64,000 bases of DNA, from positions 1,255,001 to 1,319,000 of the forward strand of contig NZ_JAVIWK010000001.1 in the NCBI RefSeq assembly GCF_034314165.1, given 5' to 3'. Numbering within the stretch: position 1 is the first letter of the stretch; each line of letters starts with the position of its first letter. Below are positions 1 to 8,157 of this stretch, in pieces. A program made the translations under genes and the position numbers. The notes beneath the pieces were generated by a model. That model saw only the letters and a program-made list of their open reading frames with translations. It was not told the DNA's origin and did not search any database. The stretch is from Pseudomonas sp. Bout1. Lineage in GTDB: Bacteria > Pseudomonadota > Gammaproteobacteria > Pseudomonadales > Pseudomonadaceae.

Positions 1-1
1 T

Positions 2-2173
2 CGCAGCGTCGACGGCAAGTGGTCGGTCAACAGCCTCTCGGTGCGCAAGGATCAACCGGAACTGCTGAACATTTTGAATAAGGCCCTGGAAGCGCTGCCG
101 GTGGCGGAGTTGAGCGCCCTGCGCCTGCGTTGGCTGGGCGCCGTGCCGATCCCGGTGCCCGCCTGGCAGCGTGTGCCGCCTTGGGCCTATTGGACAGTTG
201 CCATGGCGCTGCTGTTGGTGCTGGTGTCGTGGGCGTGGAACAGCCGGCTCAAGCGCCAGATTCGCCAGCGCGTGCAGGCCGAGCAGCGGCTCAACGACCA
301 GTTGGCGTTCAAGCGCGCACTGCTGGACGGCATGCCCAATCCAGTGTTCGTCCGCGATCTGGCCGGGCGCCTGGTGACCTGCAACACCAGTTATGAAAAG
401 CAACTGGCTACCACGCGTGAACAGATCCAGGGCCTGACGCTGATGGAGAGCGGCCTGATGCCTGAAGCAACGGCCACACGCCTGCACGCCGGGCATATGG
501 AACAACTGGCGACACAACAGTCGCTGTTCGTCGATCGGCAGCTGGAATTCAACGGCGGGGTCTTTCATGTCTACCAATGGACGGTGCCGTTCTTTGATGC
601 CAAGGGCCAATTGCAGGGTTTGCTCGGTGGCTGGATCGATATCAACGAACGCAAGGTCCTGGAAAATCAGCTGATGGACGCACGCCAGGCGGCGGACGAG
701 GCGAACTACGCCAAAAGCACCTTTCTCTCGACCCTGAGCCACGAAATTCGCACACCGATGACCGCCATCATCGGGCTGCTTGAACTGGAACAGGAGCGTG
801 CCCTGGCCGAAGGCAAGCCGGTGTCCGAGGCGATCCGGGTCGCCCATCGCTCGGCACGGGAGTTGATTGCCCTGATGGGTGACAGCCTGGACCTGGCGAA
901 GATTGAAGCCGGTCATTTGCAACTGGCCCCGCAAACCACTGACTTGAAAGGTTTCTTCGAGGGCATACAACGGCTGTTTGAAGCCATGGCGCAGAAAAAG
1001 GGCCTGCACTTGACCCTCGCCTTCGATCCGGCTGCGCAAGGGCACTACTGGTTCGACCCGCTGCGCCTGCGCCAGGTTATCCATAACCTGGTGGGCAACG
1101 CGCTCAAGTTCACCCAGCGCGGCGAGGTTCGGGTCAGTGTCGCCCGCAAGCGTGACCAGGCAGGTGCCGAGTACTTGCACCTGTGCGTGGAAGACAGCGG
1201 CCCTGGTATCGGTATCGAGCAGCAAACGCGGGTGTTCAAGCCGTTTATTCAGGTCAGCGCGCTGACGGCAGCCGAGCACGGAGGCACGGGCCTGGGCTTG
1301 AGCATCTGCCAACAACTGGTGCAGTTGATGGGCGGGCGCATCACGTTGAGCAGTGTGGTGGGTGAAGGCACGGTCGTGTGTATCGATCTGTACTTTGACC
1401 GGGTCAGCAGTGACGACGTGCCGGCGTCGCCTGCGGTGTCGTTGCCATTCGCGGGCCGCAGCCTGTCAGTGCTGGTGGTGGATGACCTGCCGGCCAACCG
1501 CTTGGTTATGGTCCAGCAGTTACAGTTCCTCGGCCATCAGGTCGAGGCCGTCGACTCGGCGGAGGCGGCCTTGCAGCGTTGGCGCCATGAGGTATTTGAC
1601 GTGCTGGTCACCGATTGCAATATGCCGGGCATGTCCGGCTACGCCTTGAGCGAGGCCATACGCCGGATTGAAACCCGGGAGCAAAAGCCACGAAGTGCGC
1701 TGGTGGGGTGCACGGCCAATGCCCTGGACGATGAACAGCAGCGTTGCAGGGAGGCTGGTATGGATGAACTGCTGGTCAAACCCGTCACCCTTGAACACTG
1801 GGCGCGGGTACTCGCCCGCGTGGCACCTGTACGCTCCTTCAGTATCCAGGCCTTGCGCACCATGACCCAAGCCGACGGGCCGGTGTTGCAGCGGATGTTG
1901 CAGGAATTGGCGAGGAGCCTGGAGCAGGAGCAAAACGTGATGGCTGCTGCCATGACGGATCAAGACCAGGTCCGTGTGGCGGCGTCGCTGCATCGTTTGA
2001 AGGGCATTTGCTGCCTGGTGGATGCATTGGCGCTGGCCAAGGCCTGCGTGGCGCTTGAGGTTTGTATTCGGGAGCAGCGCAACGCTGAAATGCAAACGCA
2101 CTGGTTGACGCTGTGCGAGGCATTGACCGAGTTCCGGCGCGAGCTTGAGGTGTGCCTGAATCCGGTTGAATAA
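2..2173 (+). CDS. Hybrid sensor histidine kinase, RocS/EvgS type (5' end outside window)
   Basis: Inner-membrane hybrid kinase; the reading frame is open from base 2, so the N-terminus lies upstream. Of 723 visible residues, the first ~50 resemble the end of a periplasmic solute-binding (SBP_bac_3) sensor domain. A transmembrane helix follows (~61-80), then a PAS domain (~110-215), HisKA with the H-box STLSHEIRTP (~248), HATPase with N-box HNLVGNALKFT and G-boxes EDSGPGIG and GGTGLGLSI, a receiver with acceptor Asp in VTDCNMPG (~537) and Lys in LVKPVT, and a C-terminal Hpt domain with its His in LHRLKG (~663). This is a complete His-Asp-His relay. It stands immediately upstream of a REC-EAL protein and a convergent LuxR-type regulator, the content of the P. 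aeruginosa roc/sad loci. The family assignment is firm; the link to Roc is inferred from domain and gene order. Confidence 0.9.
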   Translation, partial: RSVDGKWSVNSLSVRKDQPELLNILNKALEALPVAELSALRLRWLGAVPIPVPAWQRVPPWAYWTVAMALLLVLVSWAWNSRLKRQIRQRVQAEQRLNDQLAFKRALLDGMPNPVFVRDLAGRLVTCNTSYEKQLATTREQIQGLTLMESGLMPEATATRLHAGHMEQLATQQSLFVDRQLEFNGGVFHVYQWTVPFFDAKGQLQGLLGGWIDINERKVLENQLMDARQAADEANYAKSTFLSTLSHEIRTPMTAIIGLLELEQERALAEGKPVSEAIRVAHRSARELIALMGDSLDLAKIEAGHLQLAPQTTDLKGFFEGIQRLFEAMAQKKGLHLTLAFDPAAQGHYWFDPLRLRQVIHNLVGNALKFTQRGEVRVSVARKRDQAGAEYLHLCVEDSGPGIGIEQQTRVFKPFIQVSALTAAEHGGTGLGLSICQQLVQLMGGRITLSSVVGEGTVVCIDLYFDRVSSDDVPASPAVSLPFAGRSLSVLVVDDLPANRLVMVQQLQFLGHQVEAVDSAEAALQRWRHEVFDVLVTDCNMPGMSGYALSEAIRRIETREQKPRSALVGCTANALDDEQQRCREAGMDELLVKPVTLEHWARVLARVAPVRSFSIQALRTMTQADGPVLQRMLQELARSLEQEQNVMAAAMTDQDQVRVAASLHRLKGICCLVDALALAKACVALEVCIREQRNAEMQTHWLTLCEALTEFRRELEVCLNPVE

Positions 2174-2245
2174 GACGTGTCCTATGGGGCAGGAGCGAGG
2201 TTTTGATTAGTCTGTGCGCCCTCGCTACTCCCCGGTAATTTTTTC

Positions 2246-3492
2246 ATGCGCTCCCTCAACGTCCTGATCCTTGAAGATAACGCGTTCCAATTGATGGCCC
2301 TGCATCAAATGCTCAATGCCAACGGCGTGTTTAATGTACGCACCGCCGAGAGTGTCGATGCAGCCCGCCAGTCCCTGGAGAGCAAGGGCGCGGTGGATAT
2401 TGCGATTTGCGATCTGTACCTGGAGCAAGGCGATGCGCTGGAGCTGATTCGCGAAATGGCCGAGCGCCGCCAGGCCCAAGTGTTAATCCTGTTGAGCAAC
2501 GCCGAGCCGGATGTACTGGACGGTGTGGCGAACATGGCGCGGCAATTGGGGCTCAACGTCCTCGGCTGTCTGCCCAAACCGGCGTCGGCAAAGCTGATCG
2601 GGCAAGTCTTGAAGGCATGCCTGGAGCGCCTGCGGCCGGGGGGCCGCAAGGGGTGTCCTGGGAACGGGTACGCCAGTTGCTGGGCTTGAGCGACGTCGAA
2701 CTGTTGCCGCCCTCGGCGGATCTGAGCCAGGCCGTTATCGCGCGGTGTGGCACTGTCTGGTATCAGCCGATCGTCAGCCAGGCGGGTGCGTTGCAAGGTG
2801 TTGAAGCGCTGGCGCGCTGGGAGCTGCCTGGCGGCGAACTGTTGCTGCCCGACGCGTTTTTGCAGGTGCTGGAATATGCCGGGATGGAGGAGGCGTTTAC
2901 CTGGCACGTCTTGGAGCAAGCGTTGGGGATGGCGGCACAGGTCACGCGCGAAACGGGCCAATTACTGCCGGTGGCGGTGAACATTCCGGGGCGGATGCTG
3001 GAGCGCTCGCACTTTCCCCAGGTGCTGCAAGGCTTGCTGCAACTGCATGGGGTACCTGCTCATGGCTTGACCCTGGAACTGGTGGAGACCTCGCGGTTAA
3101 GGACTGACAGCGCTCACGTCACCGGCTTGCTGCGTTTGCGGATGATGGGGTGCAAGCTGTCGATTGGTGATTTCGGCGTGGGCGGCACCAGCCTGCAGCG
3201 CTTGCTGGAACTGCCGTTCAGTGAGCTGAAAATCCCCCCTGTGTTTGCCAGCGGGATGGCCAGTGACGATCGCAAGGCAGCAGTGGTTGCAGGAGCCATG
3301 AGCATGGCCCGGCGATTGGGCGTTGGCGTGGTGGTAACCGGGGTAGAAAGCGCCGCCGATTATCACGCGCTGAGTGAACTGGGCGTTGCGTGGCTGCAAG
3401 GCTGCTTCATTGCCCGGCCGATGGATGCCGCGGCGCTGAAACAGTGGATCGCGTTTCAGGCTAGGCCAACCCGTGTTCCTGCACATAGATAA
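2246..3492 (+). pseudogene. REC-EAL response regulator (RocR-like), split by a -1 frameshift
   Basis: The first part (ATG at 2246) encodes a receiver domain (VLILEDNAFQ; acceptor Asp in AICDLYLEQG) and runs to a stop at 2689. The EAL phosphodiesterase-like domain continues in another frame to 3492. The two frames join at a run of six G at 2638-2643: one extra G would give a continuous ~415-residue protein reading LRPGGPQGVSWERV across the joint. The EAL domain keeps the signature (VEALARWE), the Asn of VAVNIPG, the Glu of LELVETS, the Lys of LKI and the late Glu and Gln-Gly (GVESA, LQGCF). The usual DDFG motif is GDFG and LKID is LKIP, so cyclic-di-GMP hydrolysis may be impaired even if the frame is intact. 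A sequencing error in the G run, a real mutation and programmed slippage cannot be told apart here. The 3' end overlaps the convergent regulator by 32 bases. Confidence 0.8.
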
Positions 3493-4114
3493 ATAACGCC
3501 GCGTCATTGCTCAGGCCCAGCTTGCGCATGGCGCTGACTTTTTGTGCGCTGACGGTCTGCTTGCTGCGATGCAAATTCGCGGCGATTTCGCCTACTGTCA
3601 AACCGCCGGCCAGCAGGCGGATCACTTCCAGTTCACGGGGTGAGAGTTGATCCTGGGAATGAACGCGCTCGACGCCCGCCTGGTTCAGTGACTGACTGAT
3701 GGTCCGGGCCACATAACGCCTGTGCTGGCGCACCTGGCGGATCGCTTCAGGCAATTCGTCCGCGAGACTGGCCTTACTCAGCAGGCCCATGACGCCCAGC
3801 TCCAGGATGGCGTGAAACAACCCGGCGTTATTGAGCATGGTCACCACCACGATGGGCAGGGCCGGGTGATGCCGGCGCAGTTGTTCAATCAGGCGCAAGC
3901 CATCGGCCTGGGGCTCGGCGGGCATCATGAAGTCAGTGACCAGAATGTCACAGGCACAATGTTGCAGCAGTTCGCCAAGGGCCAGGGGTGAGTTGGCTTC
4001 ACCGACGATGGTTAGCCTCTCGTCACGTTCCAGGACCGCCCGCAGACCGATGAGGAAAATCGGGTGGTCGTCGGCGAGGACGATGCGCAATGGCTTGTCA
4101 GACGTTTCTTTCAA
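3461..4114 (-). CDS. LuxR/FixJ-family response regulator (RocA/BvgA-like)
   Basis: A 217-residue two-component transcription factor. The receiver domain covers residues ~9-125, with acidic pocket LADDHP and acceptor Asp61 in LVTDFMMP, and Lys in LLSKASL. The LuxR-type helix-turn-helix lies at ~157-215 (LSPRELEVIRLLAGGLTVGE, then the recognition helix SKQTVSAQK). The start appears to be TTG at 4114, with GGGAG about 7 bases upstream. The gene is convergent with the REC-EAL gene and overlaps its end. By position and type it matches the DNA-binding regulator of RocSRA/SadSRA systems, which in P. aeruginosa controls cup fimbriae; no such target is in this window, so its regulon is unknown. Confidence 0.87.
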   Translation of the reverse strand: MKETSDKPLRIVLADDHPIFLIGLRAVLERDERLTIVGEANSPLALGELLQHCACDILVTDFMMPAEPQADGLRLIEQLRRHHPALPIVVVTMLNNAGLFHAILELGVMGLLSKASLADELPEAIRQVRQHRRYVARTISQSLNQAGVERVHSQDQLSPRELEVIRLLAGGLTVGEIAANLHRSKQTVSAQKVSAMRKLGLSNDAALFIYVQEHGLA

Positions 4115-4191
4115 TACAGGCTCCCGGGGGTAATTCGGGGATTCTAGCCTGTTAACGGAGGGATGACCGGAAGGGCGTTTTAACAGTGTGC

Positions 4192-4232
4192 AAAAAAACG
4201 CCGCCTTCCCTGCCTTGGGTCAGCGGTGTTTT
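4192..4232 (-). terminator. Rho-independent terminator of the small membrane-protein gene
   Basis: On the minus strand the arms ACACCGC and GCGGCGT (with a G-U pair) are followed by seven T residues, immediately downstream of the stop at 4258. Confidence 0.55.
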
Positions 4233-4257
4233 AGTTTCAGGAAGGCCCGGTTGAGCG

Positions 4258-4482
4258 TTAAGCGAATAGTTTCTGCGCCACCACTATGACGGTGCCGACA
4301 GCGGCATAAAAGCCCGTCGCGATCGCCACCGGGTACCAGAAAGTCTCGCAGGTTATCTTCATTGATTCGGCGCGGAGCTTGGTTTGCTCTGCATTCATAC
4401 GGGATATCTCGGCATAAATACGGGCTACGTCGGCGTGAATCCTGTCTCCCGTAGCCTGCTGTTCGTTGTGTTCCAGCATCAT
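4258..4482 (-). CDS. Small single-pass membrane protein, unknown function
   Basis: About 74 residues starting MMLEHNEQQ, with an amphipathic, charged N-terminal half (IYAEISRMNAEQTKLRAES) that could form a coiled coil, then one C-terminal hydrophobic helix (YPVAIATGFYAAVGTVIVVA) and a short KLFA tail. The start at 4482 is chosen because AAGGA lies 5 bases upstream; the frame is also open further upstream. The composition suggests a small inner-membrane protein with a cytoplasmic coil. I recognise it as a type of short conserved Pseudomonas protein but know no function. It is followed by its own terminator. Confidence 0.65.
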   Translation of the reverse strand: MMLEHNEQQATGDRIHADVARIYAEISRMNAEQTKLRAESMKITCETFWYPVAIATGFYAAVGTVIVVAQKLFA

Positions 4483-4780
4483 GTTCATCCTTCGCAATTG
4501 GGGCCTTTTGATCTGCGCTCTTGCCTGCATGACAGCGTGACGAGCACTCACCGAGTATAGGATTCACCCTCGGCATCAGCGCCAAAACTGCGACCCATTG
4601 AGTAAGCAGTTATGTGCCGCCGTTTTTTGTTTGTCATGTTGCAAGCGCATGCTGGACGCGTCATCCCCGGCAACCCTTGAAAGACGAAAAAGCGAACTTT
4701 CCTACGACACAAATAGTCACTTAGGATAGATGCAGCCCCCGTTTACACGATTGTTTGCGAACTATTGAGTGGTGATCGAG

Positions 4781-5065
4781 ATGGAAAGTATCAGCCTATT
4801 GCTCGGTGAAGCACTGAGCCCTTATCAGGTCACGCTGACCACCTCGGGTGTGCAGGGCGAATGCCTGGTAACCGTAAAGAATCCTGCCGGTGCCATCGTG
4901 GTCGAGCGTGAAGTCGACCAGGTGCAATTGACCGACAAGCGTGCATTGGTGGATGTGGTGGATTGTTTGCACCGCGACCTGATGATTGCCGAAGGGCGCC
5001 TGGAACCCTCGGTCATAGCAGCCCTGCGCAATGCGGCCCTGACGCGGCCGATAGCTTGCGCATGA
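4781..5065 (+). CDS. DUF3509 domain-containing protein
   Basis: A 94-residue cytoplasmic protein beginning MESISLLLGEALSPYQVTL, a pattern I recognise as the Pseudomonas DUF3509 family of unknown function. The family length is about 90 residues and the match extends over the whole protein (GECLVTVKNPAGAIVVERE, then RLEPSVIAALRN). Two in-frame GTG codons lie at 4769 and 4772, but the ATG at 4781 gives the usual family N-terminus. The gene stands alone, with a strong terminator downstream. Confidence 0.75.
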   Translation: MESISLLLGEALSPYQVTLTTSGVQGECLVTVKNPAGAIVVEREVDQVQLTDKRALVDVVDCLHRDLMIAEGRLEPSVIAALRNAALTRPIACA

Positions 5066-5187
5066 AGATTTATTTTTGTTGGGAACCTTCCTACAGTAAG
5101 GCGAGTCAGATTTTGTAACAGCGAGATCAAGCATTGTGCTCCGGTGCTTGTGGCTCGTTGTTACTGGTCTTTTTAGGCCCTTATTAA

Positions 5188-5224
5188 CCCCGAGTTGTCT
5201 CCCCACTGCTCGGGGTTTCTTTTT
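5188..5224 (+). terminator. Rho-independent terminator after the DUF3509 gene
   Basis: The stem CCCCGAG/CTCGGGG is followed by TTTCTTTTT. Confidence 0.85.
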
Positions 5225-5236
5225 GCCTGCGTTTTG

Positions 5237-6115
5237 TCAGGGGGCCGGGGCATCCTGGAAAAACGTCGGGTTGTCGTTCAAGTATTGCTCGCGCATGACC
5301 GGGTCGAGCCACGAGGCGTAGGACTGTCGCAGTTGTTCCTGCGGGATCTCGTGCAACACTTGGTCGATCCGCTCAATGGCCGCGCGGCCCGCCGGGTTGT
5401 CAGTGCAAGCAATACGGGTCAGTTGATACGGCGGCGTACCCTTGATGGGGTAGAAGATCAGGTCCTGGGGGTCGATGCCCTGTTGCAGCGCCTGATAACG
5501 AACTTCTGTCCAGTAACCCAGCAGGGCTTCCAGCCGCCCTTTGCGTTGCATTTGCAGCAGGCTGCCGAGGGCGTCATTGCCGTAGTGCGGTGCCAGTTTG
5601 TGAGGGCTGGCGTGCGTCAGCGCTTGATCAATGAAGGTGCCATAGCTGCGCTCGGCGACGATACCAAGGCGCGCTTCCCGGGCATTCAAGAACGCCTCCA
5701 GGTCAAACGCGCCATTCACTACAAATGGCGCCAGCACCGCCCGTTGACTCTCGCGGATCGTCACGCCATTGCTCACCGACGCAAAGGCCTGGGCGGAAAA
5801 CACAATGGTTTTCGCGCGCTCTGCCGTCCACAGCAAAGAGGGGTCGCAGGTCAGCGTGCCGGGGTCGCGGAGCATTTGCATGCCGCGCGCGCGGTTCACG
5901 TGGAGGATCTGCTGCCGGTACTCCGGCATATGCTCGGCGAGTATCGGCAGCAGTTGGTCGAGGGCTCCCTGGCCCTTTTGCGGGCCTTCGAAAATCGTCA
6001 CCGGCGGCAGGTCACGCAACAGCCAGATCAAGGTGTCGTGGGCCTGGCTCGACAGTGGCCAACCGCCGAGCAGTGAGCCCAGCAGGCAGAGTCGAATGAT
6101 GCAGCGCCGGGCCAT
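5237..6115 (-). CDS. Periplasmic solute-binding-like protein (TIGR02285 type)
   Basis: A 292-residue exported protein. Residues 1-25 form a signal peptide (MARRCIIRLCLLGSLLGGWP, then SQA|HD). The mature part has the SBP_bac_3 pattern: LIWLLRDLPPVTIFEG near the N-terminus, LGIVAERSYG in the middle and LLGYWTEVRYQAL later. TIGR02285 proteins resemble amino-acid-binding proteins but often lack an adjacent ABC transporter, as here. Its ATG overlaps the stop of the upstream CoA-transferase gene (TGATG at 6117-6113), so the two are probably translated together. The ligand is unknown; a sensory or scavenging role is possible. Confidence 0.75.
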   Translation of the reverse strand: MARRCIIRLCLLGSLLGGWPLSSQAHDTLIWLLRDLPPVTIFEGPQKGQGALDQLLPILAEHMPEYRQQILHVNRARGMQMLRDPGTLTCDPSLLWTAERAKTIVFSAQAFASVSNGVTIRESQRAVLAPFVVNGAFDLEAFLNAREARLGIVAERSYGTFIDQALTHASPHKLAPHYGNDALGSLLQMQRKGRLEALLGYWTEVRYQALQQGIDPQDLIFYPIKGTPPYQLTRIACTDNPAGRAAIERIDQVLHEIPQEQLRQSYASWLDPVMREQYLNDNPTFFQDAPAP

Positions 6116-7314
6116 CAGATCGCGCCGTTCTCACGCAGGCGAGTGATCGCAGAAGCGTCGTAGCCCAGCTCTGCCAACAGCACGTTGTTGTGTTCACCCA
6201 ATTGGGGGCCTACCCACTCGCAACTGCCCGGGGTGTGCGACAGCTTGGGCACGATGCCAGGCATCTTGAAGTCCTTGCCGCCGGGCAGTTGCGCCTTGAG
6301 AAACATCTCGCGGGCGAGAAATTGCGGGTCTCCCAGCATGTCTTCAGCGCTGTAGATCCGGCTGGCGGGCACTTGGGCCTTGTTCAACTGTTCCACCACT
6401 TGCTCCAGTGTCAGCGAATTGACCCAGCGATCAATCACCCCATACAACTCATCGCGGCGGTTGTCGCGGCCATCGTTGCTGGCCAGGGCCGGATCGTTGG
6501 CCAAATCCTCGCGACCAATGGCCGACATGAAACGCTTGAAAATCGCATCGCCATTGGCACCGATCTGCACGTGCTTGCCATCCTGGCTGGTGTGGATCGA
6601 GGAGGGCGTAATGCCCGGCATGATGTTGCCAGTGCGCTCGCGGATAAAACCGAACACGTCGAACTCCGGGATCATGCTCTCCATCATCGCGAAAATCGCT
6701 TCATACAACGCCACATCCACGACCTGGCCGAGCCCGCCATTCACCTCACGATGACGCAGGGCCATCAGCGCCCCAATCACTGCCCACAACGCCGCGATCG
6801 AGTCACCGATGGAGATCCCTGTGCGCACCGGCGGCCGGTCCTCGAAGCCGGTGATGTAACGCAGGCCGCCCATCGACTCGCCCACCGCGCCAAACCCGGG
6901 CTGGTCCTTCATTGGCCCGGTCTGGCCGAAGCCCGAGAGGCGCACCATCACCAGTTTAGGGTTCAGGGCGTGCAAGGTTTCCCAGCCTAGACCGAGCTTT
7001 TCCAGCACGCCGGGGCGAAAGTTCTCGATCAGGATGTCGGCATCTGCCAACAGTTGCTTGAGGATCGCCAGGCCGTCCGGGTGTTTCAGGTTCAGGGTCA
7101 GGGATTTCTTGTTGCGTGCCTGCACAAACCACCACAGCGAAGTGCCTTCGTACAGCTTGCGCCACTTGCGCAGCGGGTCGCCGCCGTCCGGGGATTCGAC
7201 CTTGATCACCTCGGCGCCGAACTCGGCGCAAATGCGCGACGCGAACGGGCCGGCGATCAGGGTGCCGAGTTCGATGACTTTCAGGCCGGCAAGTGGTTTG
7301 GCAGTAAACGACAT
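6115..7314 (-). CDS. CaiB/BaiF family (class III) CoA-transferase
   Basis: A 399-residue cytoplasmic enzyme of the formyl-CoA/carnitine CoA-transferase family, which moves CoA between carboxylic acids through an aspartyl anhydride. The N-terminal signature is GLKVIELGTLIAGPFASRIC; the large domain has LTLNLKHPDGL and DILIENFRPGVLEKLGLGW, and the likely catalytic Asp lies in VVDVALYEA (about residue 200). Length matches the family. Related Pseudomonas proteins are often linked to C5 dicarboxylates such as glutarate, but no matching dehydrogenase gene is adjacent, so the substrate is not assigned. It is followed by the overlapping periplasmic binding-protein gene. Confidence 0.88.
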   Translation of the reverse strand: MSFTAKPLAGLKVIELGTLIAGPFASRICAEFGAEVIKVESPDGGDPLRKWRKLYEGTSLWWFVQARNKKSLTLNLKHPDGLAILKQLLADADILIENFRPGVLEKLGLGWETLHALNPKLVMVRLSGFGQTGPMKDQPGFGAVGESMGGLRYITGFEDRPPVRTGISIGDSIAALWAVIGALMALRHREVNGGLGQVVDVALYEAIFAMMESMIPEFDVFGFIRERTGNIMPGITPSSIHTSQDGKHVQIGANGDAIFKRFMSAIGREDLANDPALASNDGRDNRRDELYGVIDRWVNSLTLEQVVEQLNKAQVPASRIYSAEDMLGDPQFLAREMFLKAQLPGGKDFKMPGIVPKLSHTPGSCEWVGPQLGEHNNVLLAELGYDASAITRLRENGAI

Positions 7315-7462
7315 GAGGATCCTTTCGGGCGCTGTACGGGGGTGTGATGCCTTTTAACATAGGCGAGTGGCGCAGTGATAAGGATGATGCAGCGCAGGAT
7401 TCGTTGAATCACCTCGCCATCGGTTAGACTTGCCGCCTTTCCCTGTCTCTAGAAGTCCGTTC

Positions 7463-8005
7463 ATGGCCCAGCCGTCCACGACCTACAAGTTTGAACTCAA
7501 CCTCACCGACCTTGATCGTTCGGTGTACGAGAGCGTCAAGCAGACCATCGCGCGCCACCCTTCGGAAACCGAAGAGCGCATGACCGTGCGTTTGCTGGCC
7601 TACGCGCTTTTTTACAACGAACAGCTGGCTTTCGGCCGTGGCCTGTCGGATGTAGACGAGCCGGCGCTGTGGGAAAAAAGCCTGGATGATCGCGTCCTGC
7701 ACTGGATCGAAGTCGGCCAGCCGGACGCGGACCGCCTGACCTGGTGTTCGCGCCGGACCGAGCGCACCACGTTGCTGGCCTACGGCAGCTTGCGCGTCTG
7801 GGAAGGCAAAGTGGTGCCGGTGGCGAAAAACCTGAAAAACGTGCACATCGCCGCCGTACCCCAGGAAATCCTCGAAGTCCTGGCCAAGGACATGCCACGG
7901 GTGATCAAGTGGGACGTGATGATCAGCGAAGGCACGATCTTTGTGACTGACGACCGTGGCCAGCATGAAGTCCAACTGGAATGGCTGGTCGGCGAGCGCG
8001 GCTGA
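7463..8005 (+). CDS. yaeQ: YaeQ family protein
   Basis: A 180-residue protein matching the YaeQ family over its full length (MAQPSTTYKFELNLTDLDRS, then RHPSETEERMTVRLLAYALF and IKWDVMISEGTIFVTDD). YaeQ has a PD-(D/E)XK-nuclease-like fold; its biological role is not established. The ATG at 7463 gives the family length; an in-frame GTG/ATG extension upstream adds 11 residues that do not look conserved. The gene is monocistronic, followed by a REP pair and recJ. Confidence 0.9.
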   Translation: MAQPSTTYKFELNLTDLDRSVYESVKQTIARHPSETEERMTVRLLAYALFYNEQLAFGRGLSDVDEPALWEKSLDDRVLHWIEVGQPDADRLTWCSRRTERTTLLAYGSLRVWEGKVVPVAKNLKNVHIAAVPQEILEVLAKDMPRVIKWDVMISEGTIFVTDDRGQHEVQLEWLVGERG

Positions 8006-8022
8006 AACACCGATAGATCGAA

Positions 8023-8109
8023 TGTAGGAGCTGGCTTGCCTGCGATTGCATCACCTCGGTGCATCTGAATGACCGAGTTGTCTGCATCGCAGGCAAGCCA
8101 GCTCCTACA
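8023..8109. repeat. REP-type inverted repeat pair (GGAGCTGGCTTGCC class)
   Basis: TGTAGGAGCTGGCTTGCCTG and its reverse complement face each other across about 40 bases between yaeQ and recJ. The same unit recurs at 17161, 31931, 37115, 41236, 48321 and 55176. Confidence 0.85.
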
Positions 8110-8157
8110 AGGGATCGCCGTTAACTTTCAACATTAAAGAGAAGCTTCCGTCACCCC

